From Hydractinia symbiolongicarpus (taxonomy: Eukaryota > Cnidaria > Hydrozoa > Anthoathecata > Hydractiniidae), in the NCBI RefSeq assembly GCF_029227915.1, contig NC_079888.1:23602001-23666000 (forward strand): 64,000 nucleotides of DNA, in the 5' to 3' direction. Positions 35,192-48,968 of the stretch are shown here, piece after piece. Positions within the stretch are counted from its first letter, which is position 1; every line of letters begins with the position of its first letter. Position numbers and translations under genes: made by a program. The notes beneath the pieces are model-generated. The model ran no database searches. It was not told where the DNA came from and saw only the letters and a list, made by a program, of their open reading frames with translations.

Positions 35192-38100
35192 TGAGACTTG
35201 TAGTTTTCAAAAATGTTTTCATTTTTGATGAGACACTTAATGAAAGAGGTTTAATCGCCGGAAAACGAAAACCCGCGATTTCCCGTAAATCCCGGGGTTA
35301 GCCCGTATAGTCGAATGTATACAAAGAAAGTACCCTGTGAGTGAACTCATTTCCAGAACGAATTTTTAAATCATTTTTTCACCACTAAAACGCATGAGAC
35401 TTGTAGTTTTTTAAAAATGTTTTCATTTTTGATGAGACGCTGAATAAAAGCAGTTTAATCGCCGGCAAACGAAAAACAGCGATTTCCCTAAATCCCGGAC
35501 TCGGCCCGTATAGTCAAAAGTATACAAAGAAAGTACCCAGGGAGTAAACTCATTTCCAGAACGATTTTTTAAATTATTTTTTCACCACTAAAACGCATAA
35601 GACTTGTAGTTTTTAAAAATGTTTTCATTTTTGATGAGATGCTGAATAAAAGAAGTTTAATCGCCGGCAAACGAAAACCCGCGATTTCCCGTAAATCCCG
35701 GGCTTGGCCCGTATAGCCAAAAGTATACAAAGAAAGTACCCAGGGAGTAAACTCATTTCCCGAACGATTTTTTATATTATTTTTTTACCACTAAACGCAT
35801 GAGACTTGTAGTTTTCAAAAACAATTTCATATTTGATGGGACGCTGAATAAAAGAAGTTTAATCGCCGGCAAACGAAAATCCGCGATTTACCGTAAATCC
35901 CGGACTCGGCCCGTATAGTCAAAAGTATACAAAGAAAGTACCCAGGGAGTGAACTCATTTCCAGAACGATTTTTTAAATTATTTTTTCACCACTAAAACG
36001 CATAAGACTTGTAGTTTTTAAAAATGTTTTCATTTTTGATGAGACGCTGAATAAAAGAAGTTTAATCGCCGGCAAACAAAAACCCGCGATTTACTGTAAA
36101 TCCCGGGCTTGGCCCGTATAGCCAAAAGTATACAAAGAAAGTACCCAGGGAGTAAACTCATTTCCCGAACGATTTTTTATATTATTTTTTTACCACTAAA
36201 CGCATGAGACTTGTAGTTTTCAAAAACATTTTCATATTTGATGGGACGCTGAATAAAGGAAGTTTAATCGCCGGCAAACGAAAACCCGCGATTTCCCGTA
36301 AATCCCGTGCTTGGCCCGTATAGTCAAAAGTATACAAAGAAAGTACTCAGGGAGTAAAATCATTTCCAGAACGATTTTTTAAATTATTTTTTCACCACTA
36401 AAACGCATAAGACTTGTAGTTTTTAAAAATGTTTTCATTTTTGATGAGACGCTGAATAAAAGAAGTTTAATCGCCGGCAAACAAAAACCCGCGATTTCCC
36501 GTAAATCCCGGGCTTGGCCCGTATAGTCAAAAGTATACAAAGAAAGTACTCAGGGAGTAAAATCATTTCCAGAACGATTTTTTAAATTATTTTTTCACCA
36601 CTAAAACGCATAAGACTTGTAGTTTTTAAAAATGTTTTCATTTTTGATGAGACGCTGAATAAAGGAAGTTTAATCGCCGGCAAACGAAAACCCGCGATTT
36701 TCCGTAAATCCCGGGCTTGGCCCGTATAGTCAAAAGTATACAAAGAAAGTACCCAGGGAGTAAACTCATTTCCCGAACGAATTTTTATATTATTTTTTTA
36801 CAACTAAACGCATGAGACTTGTAGTTTTCAAAAATATTTTCATATTTGATGGGACGCTGAATAAAAGAAGTTTAATCGCCGTCAAACGAAAATCCGCGTT
36901 TTCCCGTAAATCCCGGACTCTGCCCGTATAGTCAAAAGTATACAAAGAAAGTACCCAGGGAGTAAACTCATTTTCCGAACGATTTTTTAAATTATTTTTT
37001 CACCACTAAAACGCATGAGACTTGTAGTTTTCAAAAATGTTTTCATTTTTGATGAGACGCTGAATAAAAGAAGTTTAATCGCCGGCAAACGAAAACCCGC
37101 GATTTCCCGTAAATCCCGGGCTTGGCCCGTATAGTCAAAAGTATACAAAGAAAGTACCCAGGGAGTAAACTCATTTCCCGAACGATTTTTTAAATTACTT
37201 TTTCACCACTAAAACGCATGAGACTTGTAGTTTTCAAGAATGTTTTCATTTTTGATGAGACGCTGAATAAAAGCAGTTTAATCGCCGGCAAACGAAAACC
37301 CGCGATTTCTCGTAAATCCCGGCTTGGCCCGTATAGTCAAAAGTATACAAAGAAAGTACCCAGGGAGTAAACTCATTTCCCGAACGATTTTTTAAATTAT
37401 TTTTTCACCACTAAAACGCATGAGACTTGTAGTTTTCAAAAATGTTTTCATTTTTGATGAGACGCTGAATAAAAGCAGTTTAATCGCTGGCAAACGAAAA
37501 ACTGCGATTTTGCTAAATCCCGGACTCGGCCCGTAAAGTCAAAAATATACAAAGAAAGTACCCAGGGAGTAAACTCATTTCCCGAACGATTTTTTAAATT
37601 ATTTTTTCACCACTAAAACGCATGAGACTTGTAGTTTTCGAAAATGCTTTCATTTTTGATGAGACGCTGAATAAAAGAAGTTTAATCGCCGGCAAACGAA
37701 AACCCGCATTTTCCTGTAAATCCCGGTCTCGGTCCGTATAGTCAAAAGTATACAAGGAAAGTACCCAGTGAGTAAACTCATTTTCCGAACGAATTTTTAA
37801 ATTATTTTTTCACCACTAAAACGCATGAGACTGGTAGTTTTCAGAAATGTTTTCATTTTTGATGAGACGCTTAAAGAAAGTGGTTTAATCGCCGGCAAAC
37901 GAAAACCCGCGATATCCCGTAAATCCCGGGCTTGGCCCGTATAGTCGAATGTATACAAAGAAAGTACCCTGTGAGTAAACTCATTTCCAAAACGATTTTT
38001 TAAATTATCTTTTCACCACTAAAGCCCATGAGACTTGTAGTATTTAAAAATATTTTCATTTTTGATGAGACGCTGAATAAAAGAAGTTTAATCGCCGGCA

Positions 38101-39041
38101 AACAAAACCCGCGACTTCCCGTAAATCGCGGACTCGGCCCGTATAGTCAAAATAATACAAAGAAAGTACCCAGGGAGTAAACTCATTTCCCGAACGATTT
38201 TTTAAATTATTTTTTCACCACTGAAACGGATGAGACTTGTAGTTTTCAAAAATGTTTTCATTTTTGATGAGACGCTGAATAAAAGAAGTTTAATCGCCGG
38301 CAAACGAAAAAATGCTATTTCCATAAATCCCGGACTCGGCCCGTATAGTCAAAAGTATACAAAGAAAGTACCCAGGGAGTAAACTCATTTCCAGAACGAT
38401 TTTTTAAATTATTTTTTCACCACTAAAACGCATAAGACTTGTAGTTTTTAAAAATGTTTTCATTTTTGATGAGACGCTGAATAAAAGAAGTTTAATCGCC
38501 GGCAAACGAAAACCCGCGTTTTCCCGTAAATCCCGGGTTTGGCCCGTATAGTCAAAAGTATACAAAGAAAGTACCCAGGGAGTAAACTCATTTCCCGAAC
38601 GATTTTTTAAATTTTTTTTTCACCACTATAACGCATGAGACTTGTAGTTTTCAAAAATGTTTTCATTTTTGATGAGACACTTAATGAAAGAGGTTTAATC
38701 GCCGGAAAACGAAAACCCGCGATTTCCCGTAAATCCCGGGCTTAGCCCGTATAGTCAAAAGTATACAAAGAAAGTACCCAGGGAGTAAACTCATTTCCCG
38801 AACGATTTTTTAAGTTATTTTTTCACCACTAAAACGCATGAGACTTGTAGTTTTCAAAAATGTTTTCATTTTTGATGAGACGCTTAATGAAAGAGGTTTA
38901 ATCGCCGGCAAACGAAATCCCGCGTTTTCCCGTAAATCCGGGGCTTGGACCGTATAGTCTAATGTATACCAAGAAAGTACCCAGGGAGTAAACTCATTTC
39001 CCTAACGATTTTTTAAATTTTTTTTTCACCACTATAACGCA
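35058..39041. repeat. Superunit copy 3 (about 3984 bp)
   Basis: The fullest copy: short (35058), D, E, A, B, A, A, A, A (36611), B (36813), A (37016), CAAGAATG (37219), TTTTGC (37421), TCTCGGTCC, ACTGGTAG, AATAATAC (38029), F (38231), A, D, C (38839). The inner part, 36408-38635, is closest in order to the 8385-10812 12-mer. Confidence 0.88.
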
Positions 39042-40660
39042 TGAGACTTGTAGTTTTCAAAAATGTTTTCATTTTTGATGAGACACTTAATGAAAGAGGT
39101 TTAATCGCCGGAAAACGAAAACCCGCGATTTCCCGTAAATCCCGGGCTTAGCCCGTATAGTCGAATGTATACAAAGAAAGTACCCTGTGAGTAAACTCAT
39201 TTCCAGAACGATTTTTTAAATCATTTTTTCACCACTAAAACGCATAAGACTTGTAGTTTTTAAAAATGTTTTCATTTTTGATGAGACGCTGAATAAAAGA
39301 AGTTTAATCGCCGGCAAACGAAAACCCGCGATTTCCCGTAAATCCCGGCTTGGCCCGTATAGTCAAAAGTATACAAAGAAAGTACCCAGGGACTAAACTC
39401 ATTTCCCGAACGATTTTTTAAATTATTTTTTCACCACTAAAACGCATGAGACTTGTAGTTTTTAAAAATGTTTTCATTTTTGATGAGACGCTGAATAAAA
39501 GCAGTTTAATCGCCGGCAAACGAAAAAATGCTATTTCCATAAATCCCGGACTTGGCCCGTATAGTCAAATGTATACAAAAAAAGTACCCAGGGAGGAAAT
39601 TCATTTCCAGAACGATTTTTTAAATTATTTTTTCACCACTAAAACGCATAAGACTTGTAGTTTTTAAAAATGTTTTCATTTTTGATGAGACGCTGAATAA
39701 AAGAAGTTTAATCGCCGGCAAACGAAAACCCGCGATTTCCCGTAAATCCCGGGCTTGGCCCGTATAGTCAAAAGTATACAAAGAAAGTACCCAGGGAGTA
39801 AACTCATTTCCCGAACGATTTTATATATTATTTTCTTACCACTAAACGCATGAGACTTGTAGTTTTCAAAAAAAATTTCATATTTGATGGGACGCTGAAT
39901 AAAAGAAGTTTAATCGCCGGAAAACGAAAATCCGCGATTTCCCGTAAATCCCGGACTCGGCCCGTATAGTCAAAAGTATACAAAGAAAGTACCCAGGGAG
40001 GAAACTTATTTCCCGAACAATTTTTTAAATCATTTTTTCACCACTAAAACGCATAAGACTTGTAGTTTTTAAAAATGTTTTCATTTTTGATGAGACGCTG
40101 AATAAAAGAAGTTTAATCGCCAGCAAACGAAAACCCGCGATTTCCCGTAAATCCCGGCTTGGCCCGTATAGTCAAAAGTATACAAAGAAAGTACCCAGGG
40201 ACTAAACTCATTTCCCGAACGATTTTTTAAATTATTTTTTCACCACTAAAACGCATGAGACTTGTAGTTTTTAAAAATGTTTTCATTTTTGATGAAACGC
40301 TGAATAAAAGAAGTTTAATCGCCGGCAAACGAAAACCCGCGATTTCCCGTAAATCCCGGGCTTGGCCCGTATAGTCAATAGTATACAAAGAAAGTACCCA
40401 GGGAGTTAACTCATTTCCCGAACGATTTTATATATTATTTTCTTACCACTAAACGCATGAGACTTGTAGTTTTCAAAAAAAATTTCATATTTGATGGGAC
40501 GCTGAATAAAAGAAGTTTAATCGCCGGAAAACGAAAATCCGCGATTTCCCGTAAATCCCGGACTCGGCCCGTATAGTCAAAAGTATACAAAGAAAGTACC
40601 CAGGGAGTAAACTCATTTCCCTAACGATTTTTTAAATTTTTTTTTCACCACTATAACGCA
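39042..40660. repeat. 8-mer HOR unit, copy 1 (1619 bp)
   Basis: Order D (39042), A with GGGACTAAAC (39245), F with GGACTTGG (39447), A (39649), B (39851), A with CGCCAGC (40054), A with GATGAAACGC and TCAATAG (40256), B (40458). AAAAAAAGTACCC near 39580 is private to this copy. Confidence 0.92.
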
Positions 40661-42482
40661 TGAGACTTGTAGTTTTCAAAAATGTTTTCATTTTTGATGA
40701 GACACTTAATGAAAGAGGTTTAATCGCCGGAAAACGAAAACCCGCGATTTCCCGTAAATCCCGGGCTTAGCCCGTATAGTCGAATGTATACAAAGAAAGT
40801 ACCCTGTGAGTAAACTCATTTCCAGAACGATTTTTTAAATCATTTTTTCACCACTAAAACGCATAAGACTTGTAGTTTTTAAAAATGTTTTCATTTTTGA
40901 TGAGACGCTGAATAAAAGAAGTTTAATCGCCGGCAAACGAAAACCCGCGATTTCCCGTAAATCCCGGCTTGGCCCGTATAGTCAAAAGTATACAAAGAAA
41001 GTACCCAGGGACTAAACTCATTTCCCGAACGATTTTTTAAATTATTTTTTCACCACTAAAACGCATGAGACTTGTAGTTTTCAAAAATGTTTTCATTTTT
41101 GATGAGACGCTGAATAAAAGCAGTTTAATCGCCGGCAAACGAAAAAATGCTATTTCCATAAATCCCGGACTTGGCCCGTATAGTCAAATGTATACAAAGA
41201 AAGTACCCAGGGAGGAAATTCATTTCCAGAACGATTTTTTAAATTATTTTTTCACCACTAAAACGCATAAGACTTGTAGTTTTTAAAAATGTTTTCATTT
41301 TTGATGAGACGCTGAATAAAAGAAGTTTAATCGCCGGCAAACGAAAACCCGCGATTTCCCGTAAATCCCGGGCTTGTCCCGTATAGTCAAAAGTATACAA
41401 AGAAAGTACCCAGGGAGTAAACTCATTTCCCGAACGATTTTATATATTATTTTCTTACCACTAAACGCATGAGACTTGTAGTTTTCAAAAAAAATTTCAT
41501 ATTTGATGGGACGCTGAATAAAAGAAGTTTAATCGCCGGAAAACGAAAATCCGCGATTTCCCGTAAATCCCGGACTCGGCCCGTATAGTCAAAAGAATAC
41601 AAAGAAAGTACCCAGGGAGGAAACTTATTTCCCGAACAATTTTTTAAATCATTTTTTCACCACTAAAACGCATAAGACTTGTAGTTTTTAAAAATGTTTT
41701 CATTTTTGATGAGACGCTGAATAAAAGAAGTTTAATCGCCAGCAAACGAAAACCCGCGATTTCCCGTAAATCCCGGCTTGGCCCGTATAGTCAAAAGTAT
41801 ACAAAGAAAGTACCCAGGGACTAAACTCATTTCCCGAACGATTTTTTAAATTATTTTTTCACCACTAAAACGCATGAGACTTGTAGTTTTTAAAAATGTT
41901 TTCATTTTTGATGAAACGCTGAATAAAAGAAGTTTAATCGCCGGCAAACGAAAACCCGCGATTTCCCGTAAATCCCGGGCTTGGCCCGTATAGTCAATAG
42001 TATACAAAGAAAGTACCCAGGGAGTTAACTCATTTCCCGAACGATTTTATATATTATTTTCTTACCACTAAACGCATGAGACTTGTAGTTTTCAAAAAAA
42101 ATTTCATATTTGATGGGACGCTGAATAAAAGAAGTTTAATCGCCGGAAAACGAAAATCCGCGATTTCCCGTAAATCCCGGACTCGGCCCGTATAGTCAAA
42201 AGTATACAAAGAAAGTACCCAGGGAGTAAACTCATTTCCCGAACGATTTTTTAAATTATTTTTTCACCACTAAAACGCATGAGACTTGTAGTTTTTAAAA
42301 ATGTTTTCATTTTTGATGAGACGCTTAATGAAAGAGGTTTAATCGCCGGCAAACGAAATCCCGCGTTTTCCCGTAAATCCGGGGCTTGGCCCGTATAGTC
42401 GAATGTATACCAAGAAAGTACCCAGGGAGTAAACTCATTTCCCGAACGATTTTTTAAATTTTTTTTTCACCACTATAACGCA
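40661..42482. repeat. 9-mer HOR unit, copy 2 (1822 bp)
   Basis: Repeats the previous eight monomers at an offset of 1619 bp, then adds a C-class monomer at 42280 (GTCGAATG with TACCAAG). AAAAGAATAC near 41592 is private. Confidence 0.92.
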
Positions 42483-44303
42483 TGAGACTTGTAGTTTTCA
42501 AAAATGTTTTCATTTTTGATGAAACACTTAATGAAAGAGGTTTAATCGCCGGAAAACGAAAACCCGCGATTTCCCGTAAATCCCGGGCTTAGCCCGTATA
42601 GTCGAATGTATACAAAGAAAGTACCCTGTGAGTAAACTCATTTCCAGAACGATTTTTTAAATCATTTTTTCACCACTAAAACGCATAAGACTTGTAGTTT
42701 TTAAAAATGTTTTCATTTTTGATGAGACGCTGAATAAAAGAAGTTTAATCGCCGGCAAACGAAAACCCGCGATTTCCCGTAAATCCCGGCTTGGCCCGTA
42801 TAGTCAAAAGTATACAAAGAAAGTACCCAGGGACTAAACTCATTTCCCGAACGATTTTTTAAATTATTTTTTCACCACTAAAACGCATGAGACTTGTAGT
42901 TTTCAAAAATGTTTTCATTTTTGATGAGACGCTGAATAAAAGCAGTTTAATCGCCGGCAAACGAAAAAATGCTATTTCCATAAATCCCGGACTTGGCCCG
43001 TATAGTCAAATGTATACAAAGAAAGTACCCAGGGAGGAAATTCATTTCCAGAACGATTTTTTAAATTATTTTTTCACCACTAAAACGCATAAGACTTGTA
43101 GTTTTTAAAAATGTTTTCATTTTTGATGAGACGCTGAATAAAAGAAGTTTAATCGCCGGCAAACGAAAACCCGCGATTTCCCGTAAATCCCGGGCTTGTC
43201 CCGTATAGTCAAAAGTATACAAAGAAAGTACCCAGGGAGTAAACTCATTTCCCGAACGATTTTATATATTATTTTCTTACCACTAAACGCATGAGACTTG
43301 TAGTTTTCAAAAAAAATTTCATATTAGATGGGACGCTGAATAAAAGAAGTTTAATCGCCGGAAAACGAAAATCCGCGATTTCCCGTAAATCCCGGACTCG
43401 GCCCGTATAGTCAAAAGTATACAAAGAAAGTACCCAGGGAGGAAACTTATTTCCCGAACAATTTTTTAAATCATTTTTTCACCACTAAAACGCATAAGAC
43501 TTGTAGTTTTTAAAAATGTTTTCATTTTTGATGAGACGCTGAATAAAAGAAGTTTAATCGCCAGCAAACGAAAACCCGCGATTTCCCGTAAATCCCGGCT
43601 TGGCCCGTATAGTCAAAAGTATACAAAGAAAGTACCCAGGGACTAAACTCATTTCCCGAACGATTTTTTAAATTATTTTTTCACCACTAAAACGCATGAG
43701 ACTTGTAGTTTTTAAAAATGTTTTCATTTTTGATGAAACGCTGAATAAAAGAAGTTTAATCGCCGGCAAACGAAAACCCGCGATTTCCCGTAAATCCCGG
43801 GCTTGGCCCGTATAGTCAATAGTATACAAAGAAAGTACCCAGGGAGTTAACTCATTTCCCGAACGATTTTATATATTATTTTCTTACCACTAAACGCATG
43901 AGACTTGTAGTTTTCAAAAAAAATTTCATATTTGATGGGACGCTGAATAAAAGAAGTTTAATCGCCGGAAAACGAAAATCCGCGATTTCCCGTAAATCCC
44001 GGACTCGGCCCGTATAGTCAAAAGTATACAAAGAAAGTACCCAGGGAGTAAACTCATTTCCCGAACGATTTTTTAAATTATTTTTTCACCACTAAAACGC
44101 ATGAGACTTGTAGTTTTTAAAAATGTTTTCATTTTTGATGAGACGCTTAATGAAAGAGGTTTAATCGCCGGCAAACGAAATCCCGCGTTTTCCCGTAAAT
44201 CCCGGGCTTGGCCCGTATAGCCAAAAGTATACAAAGAAAGTACCCAGGGAGTAAACTCATTTCCCGAACGATTTTTTATATTACTTTTTTACCACTAAAC
44301 GCA
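42483..44303. repeat. 9-mer HOR unit, copy 3
   Basis: Eight monomers match at an offset of 1822 bp. The ninth (44102) starts as the C monomer of copy 2 but changes to A class within 44191-44202, giving GGGCTTGG and GTATAGCC. ATATTAGATGGG near 43321 and GATGAAACAC near 42519 are private. Confidence 0.9.
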
Positions 44304-47300
44304 TGAGACTTGTAGTTTCCAAAAAAATTTTCATATTTGATGGGACGCTGAATAAAAGAAGTTTAATCGCCGGCAAACGAAAATCCGCGATTTCCCGTAA
44401 ATCCCGGACTCGGCCCGTATAGTCAAAAGTATACAAAGAAAGTACCCAGGGAGTAAACTCATTTCCCGAACGATTTTTTAAATTATTTTTTCACCACTAA
44501 AACGCATGAGACTTGTAGTTTTCAAAAATGTTTTCATTTTTGATGAGACACTTAATGAAAGAGGTTTAATTGCCGGAAAACGAAAACCCGCGATTTCCCG
44601 TAAATCCCAGGCTTAGCCCGTATAGTTGAATGTACACAAAGAAAGTACCCTGTGAGTAAACTCATTTCCAGAACGATTTTTTTTAAATCATTTTTTCACC
44701 ACTAAAACGCATAAGACTTGTAGTTTTTAAAAATGTTTTCATTTTTGATGAGACGCTTAATGAAAGAGGTTTAATCGCCGGAAAACGAAAACCCGCGATT
44801 TCCCGTAAATCCCGGGCTTGGCACGTATAGTCGAATGTATACAAAGAAAGTACCCTGTGAGTAAACTCATTTCCAGAACGATTTTTTAAATTATTTTTTC
44901 ACCACTAAAGCCCATGAGACTTGTAGTTTTTAAAAATGTTTTCATTTTTCATGAGACGCTGAATAAAAGAAGTTTAATCGCCAGCAAACGAAAACCCGCG
45001 ATTTCCCGTAAATCCCGGGCTTAGCCCGTATAGTCGAATGTATACAAAGAAAGTACCCTATGAGTAAACTCATTTCCAGAACGATTTTTTAAATCATTTT
45101 TTCACCACTAAAACGCATAAGACTTGTAGTTTTTAAAAATGTTTTCATTTTTGATGAGACGCTGAATAAAAGAAGTTTAATCGCCGGCAAACGAAAACCC
45201 GCGATTTCCCGTAAATCCCGGCTTGGCCCGTATAGTCAAAAGTATACAAAGAAAGTACCCAGGGAGTAAACTCATTTCCCGAACGATTTTTTAAATTATT
45301 TTTTCACCACTAAAACGCATGAGACTTGTAGTTTTCAAAAATGTTTTCATTTTTGATGAGACGCTGAATAAAAGAAGTTTAATCACCGGCAAACGAAAAC
45401 CCGCGATTTCCCGTAAATCCCGGGCTTGGCCCGTATAGTCAAAAGTATACAAAGAAAGTACCCAGGGAGTAAACTCATTTTCCGAACGATTTTTTATATT
45501 ATTTTTTCACCACTAAAACGCATGAGACTTGTAGTTTTTAAAAATGTTTTCATTTTTGATGAGACGCTGAATAAAAGAATTTTAATCGCCGGCAAACGAA
45601 AATCCGCGATTTCCCGTAAATCCCGGACTCGGCCCGTATAGTCAAAAGTATACAAAGAAAGTACCCAGGGAGTAAACTCATTTCCCGAACGATTTTTTAA
45701 ATTATTTTTTCACCACTAAAACGCATGAGACTTGTAGTTTTCAAAAATGTTTTCATTTTTGATGAGACGCTGAATAAAAGAAGTTTAATCGCCGGCAAAC
45801 GAAAACCCGCGATTTCCCGTAAATCCCGGGCTTGGCTCGTATAGTCAAAAGTATACAAAGAAAGTACCCAGGGAGTAAACTCATTTCCCGAACGATTTTT
45901 TATATTATTTTCTTACCACTAAACGCATGAGACTTGCAGTTTTCAAAAAAAAATTCATATTTGATGGGACGCTGAATAAAAGAAGTTTAATCGCCGGCAA
46001 ACGAAAATCCGCGATTTCCCGTAAATCCCGGACTCGGCCCGTATAGTCAAAAGTATACAAAGAAAATACCCAGGGAGTAAACTCATTTCCCGAACGATTT
46101 TTTAAATTATTTTTTCACCACTAAAACGCATGAGACTTGTAGTTTTCAAAAATGTTTTCATTTTTGATGAGACGCTTAATGAAAGAGGTTTAATCGCTGG
46201 CAAACGAAATCCCGCGTTTTCCCGTATATCCGGGGCATGGCCCGTATAGTCGAATGTATACCAAGAAAGTACCCAGGGAGTAAACTCATTTCCCTAAGGA
46301 TTTTTTAAATTTTTTTTTCACCACTAAAACGCATGAGACTTGTAGTTTTCAAAAATGTTTTCATTTTTCATGAGACGCTTAATGAAAGAGGTTTAATCGC
46401 CGGAAAACGAAAACCTGCGATTTCCCGTAAATCCCGGGCTTGGCCCGTATAGTCGATGGTATACAAAGAAAGTACCCTGTGAGTAAACTCATTTCCCGAA
46501 CGATTTTTTAAATTATTTTTTCACCACTAAAACGCATGAGACTTTTAGTTTTCAAAAATGTTTTCATTTTTGATGAGACGCTTAATGAAAGAGGTTTAAT
46601 CGCCGGAAAACGAAAACCCGCGATTTCCCGTAAATCCCGGGCTTGGCACGTATAGTCGAATGTATACAAAGAAAGTACCCTGTGAGTAAACTCATTTCCA
46701 GAACGATTTTTTAAATTATTTTTTCACCACTAAAGCCCATGAGACTTGTAGTTTTTAAAAATGTTTTCATTTTTCATGAGACGCTGAATAAAAGAAGTTT
46801 AATCGCCAGCAAACGAAAACCCGCGATTTCCCGTAAATCCCGGGCTTAGCCCGTATAGTCGAATGTATACAAAGAAAGTACCCTATGAGTAATTTCATTT
46901 CCAGAACGATTTTTTAAATCATTTTTTCACCACTAAAACGCATAAGACTTGTAGTTTTTAAAAATGTTTTCATTTTTGATGAGACGCTGAATAAAAGAAG
47001 TTTAATCGCCGGCAAACGAAAACCCGCGATTTCCCGTAAATCCCGGCTTGGCCCGTATAGTCAAAAGTATACAAAGAGAGTACCCAGGGAGTAAACTCAT
47101 TTCCCGAACGATTTTTTAAATTATTTTTTCACCACTAAAACGCATGAGACTTGTAGTTTTCAAAAATGTTTTCATTTTTGATGAGACGCTGAATAAAAGA
47201 AGTTTAATCACCGGCAAACGAAAACCCGCGATTTCCCGTAAATCCCGGGCTTGGCCCGTATAGTCAAAAGTATACAAAGAAAGTACCCAGGGAGTAAACT

Positions 47301-48968
47301 CATTTTCCGAACGATTTTTTATATTATTTTTTCACCACTAAAACGCATGAGACTTGTAGTTTTCAAAAATGTTTTCATTTTTGATGAGACGCTGAATAAA
47401 AGAAGTTTAATCGCCGGCAAACGAAAACCCGCGATTTCCCGTAAATCCCGGGCTTGGCTCGTATAGTCAAAAGTATACAAAGAAAGTACCCAGGGAGTAA
47501 ACTCATTTCCCGAACGATTTTTTATATTATTTTCTTACCACTAAACGCATGAGACTTGCTGTTTTCAAAAAAAAATTCATATTTGATGGGACGCTGAATA
47601 AAAGAAGTTTAATCGCCGGCAAACGAAAATCCGCGATTTCCCGTAAATCCCGGACTCGGCCCGTATAGTCAAAAGTATACAAAGAAAATACCCAGGGAGT
47701 AAACTCATTTCCCGAACGATTTTTTAAATTATTTTTTCACCACTAAAACGCATGAGACTTGTAGTTTTCAAAAATGTTTTCATTTTTGATGAGACGCTGA
47801 ATAAAAGCAGTTTAATCGCCGGCAAACGAAAACCTGCGATTTCCCTAAATCCCGGACTCGGCCCGTATAGTCAAAAGTATACAAAGAAAGTACCCAGGGA
47901 GTAAACTCATTTCCAGAACGATTTTTTAAATTATTTTTTCACCACTAAAACGCATGAGACTTGTAGTTTTCAAAAATGTTTTCATTTTTGATGAGACGCT
48001 TAATGAAAGAGGTTAAATCGCCGGAAAACGAAAACCCGCGATTTCCCGTAAATCCCGGGCTTGGCACGTATAGTCGAATGTATACAAAGAAAGTACCCTG
48101 TGAGTAAACTCATTTCCCGAACGATTTTTTAAATTATTTTTTCACCACTAAAACGCATGAGACTTTTAGTTTTCAAAAATGTTTTCATTTTTGATGAGAC
48201 GCTTAATGAAAGAGGTTTAATCGCCGGAAAACGAAAACCCGCGATTTCCCGTAAATCCCGGGCTTGGCACTTATAGTCGAATGTATACAAAGAAAGTACC
48301 CTGTGAGTAAACTCATTTCCAGAACGATTTTTTAAATTATTTTTTCACCACTAAAGCCCATGAGACTTGTAGTTTTTAAAAATGTTTTCATTTTTCATGA
48401 GACGCTGAATAAAAGAAGTTTAATCGCCAGCAAACGAAAACCCGCGATTTCCCGTAAATCCCGGGCTTAGCCCGTATAGTCAAAAGTATACAAAGAAAGC
48501 ACCCAGGGAGTAAACTCATTTTCCGAACGATTTTTTATATTATTTTTTCACCACTAAAACGCATGAGACTTGTAGTTTTCAAAAATGTTTTCATTTTTGA
48601 TGAGACGCTGAATAAAAGAAGTTTAATCGCCGGCAAACGAAAATCCGCGATTTCCCGTAAATCCCGGACTCGGCCCGTATAGTCAAAAGTATACAAAGAA
48701 AGTACCCAGGGAGTAAACTCATTTCCCGAACGATTTTTTAACTTATTTTTTCACCACTAAAACGCATGAGACTTGTAGTTTTCAAAAATGTTTTCATTTT
48801 TGATGAGACGCTGAATAAAAGAAGTTTAATCGCCGGCAAACGAAAACCCGCGATTTCCCGTAAATCCCGGGCTTGGCTCGTATAGTCAAAAGTATACAAA
48901 GAAAGTACCCAGGGAGTAAACTCATTTCCCGAACGATTTTTTATATTATTTTCTTACCACTAAACGCA
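44304..48968. repeat. Loose 8-10-mer HOR, left part
   Basis: The repeating theme is a CGCCAGC monomer (44915, 46740, 48361), A (45118, 46943), A with AATCACCGG (45320, 47145), B, A with GGCTCG (45726, 47348, 48767), B with ACTTGCAG and an A8 run (45928, 47550, 48969), C with CATGG, and C-like monomers with GGCACG or ACTTTTAG. Offsets between CGCCAGC monomers are 1825 and 1621 bp, so units differ by single monomers. Confidence 0.85.
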
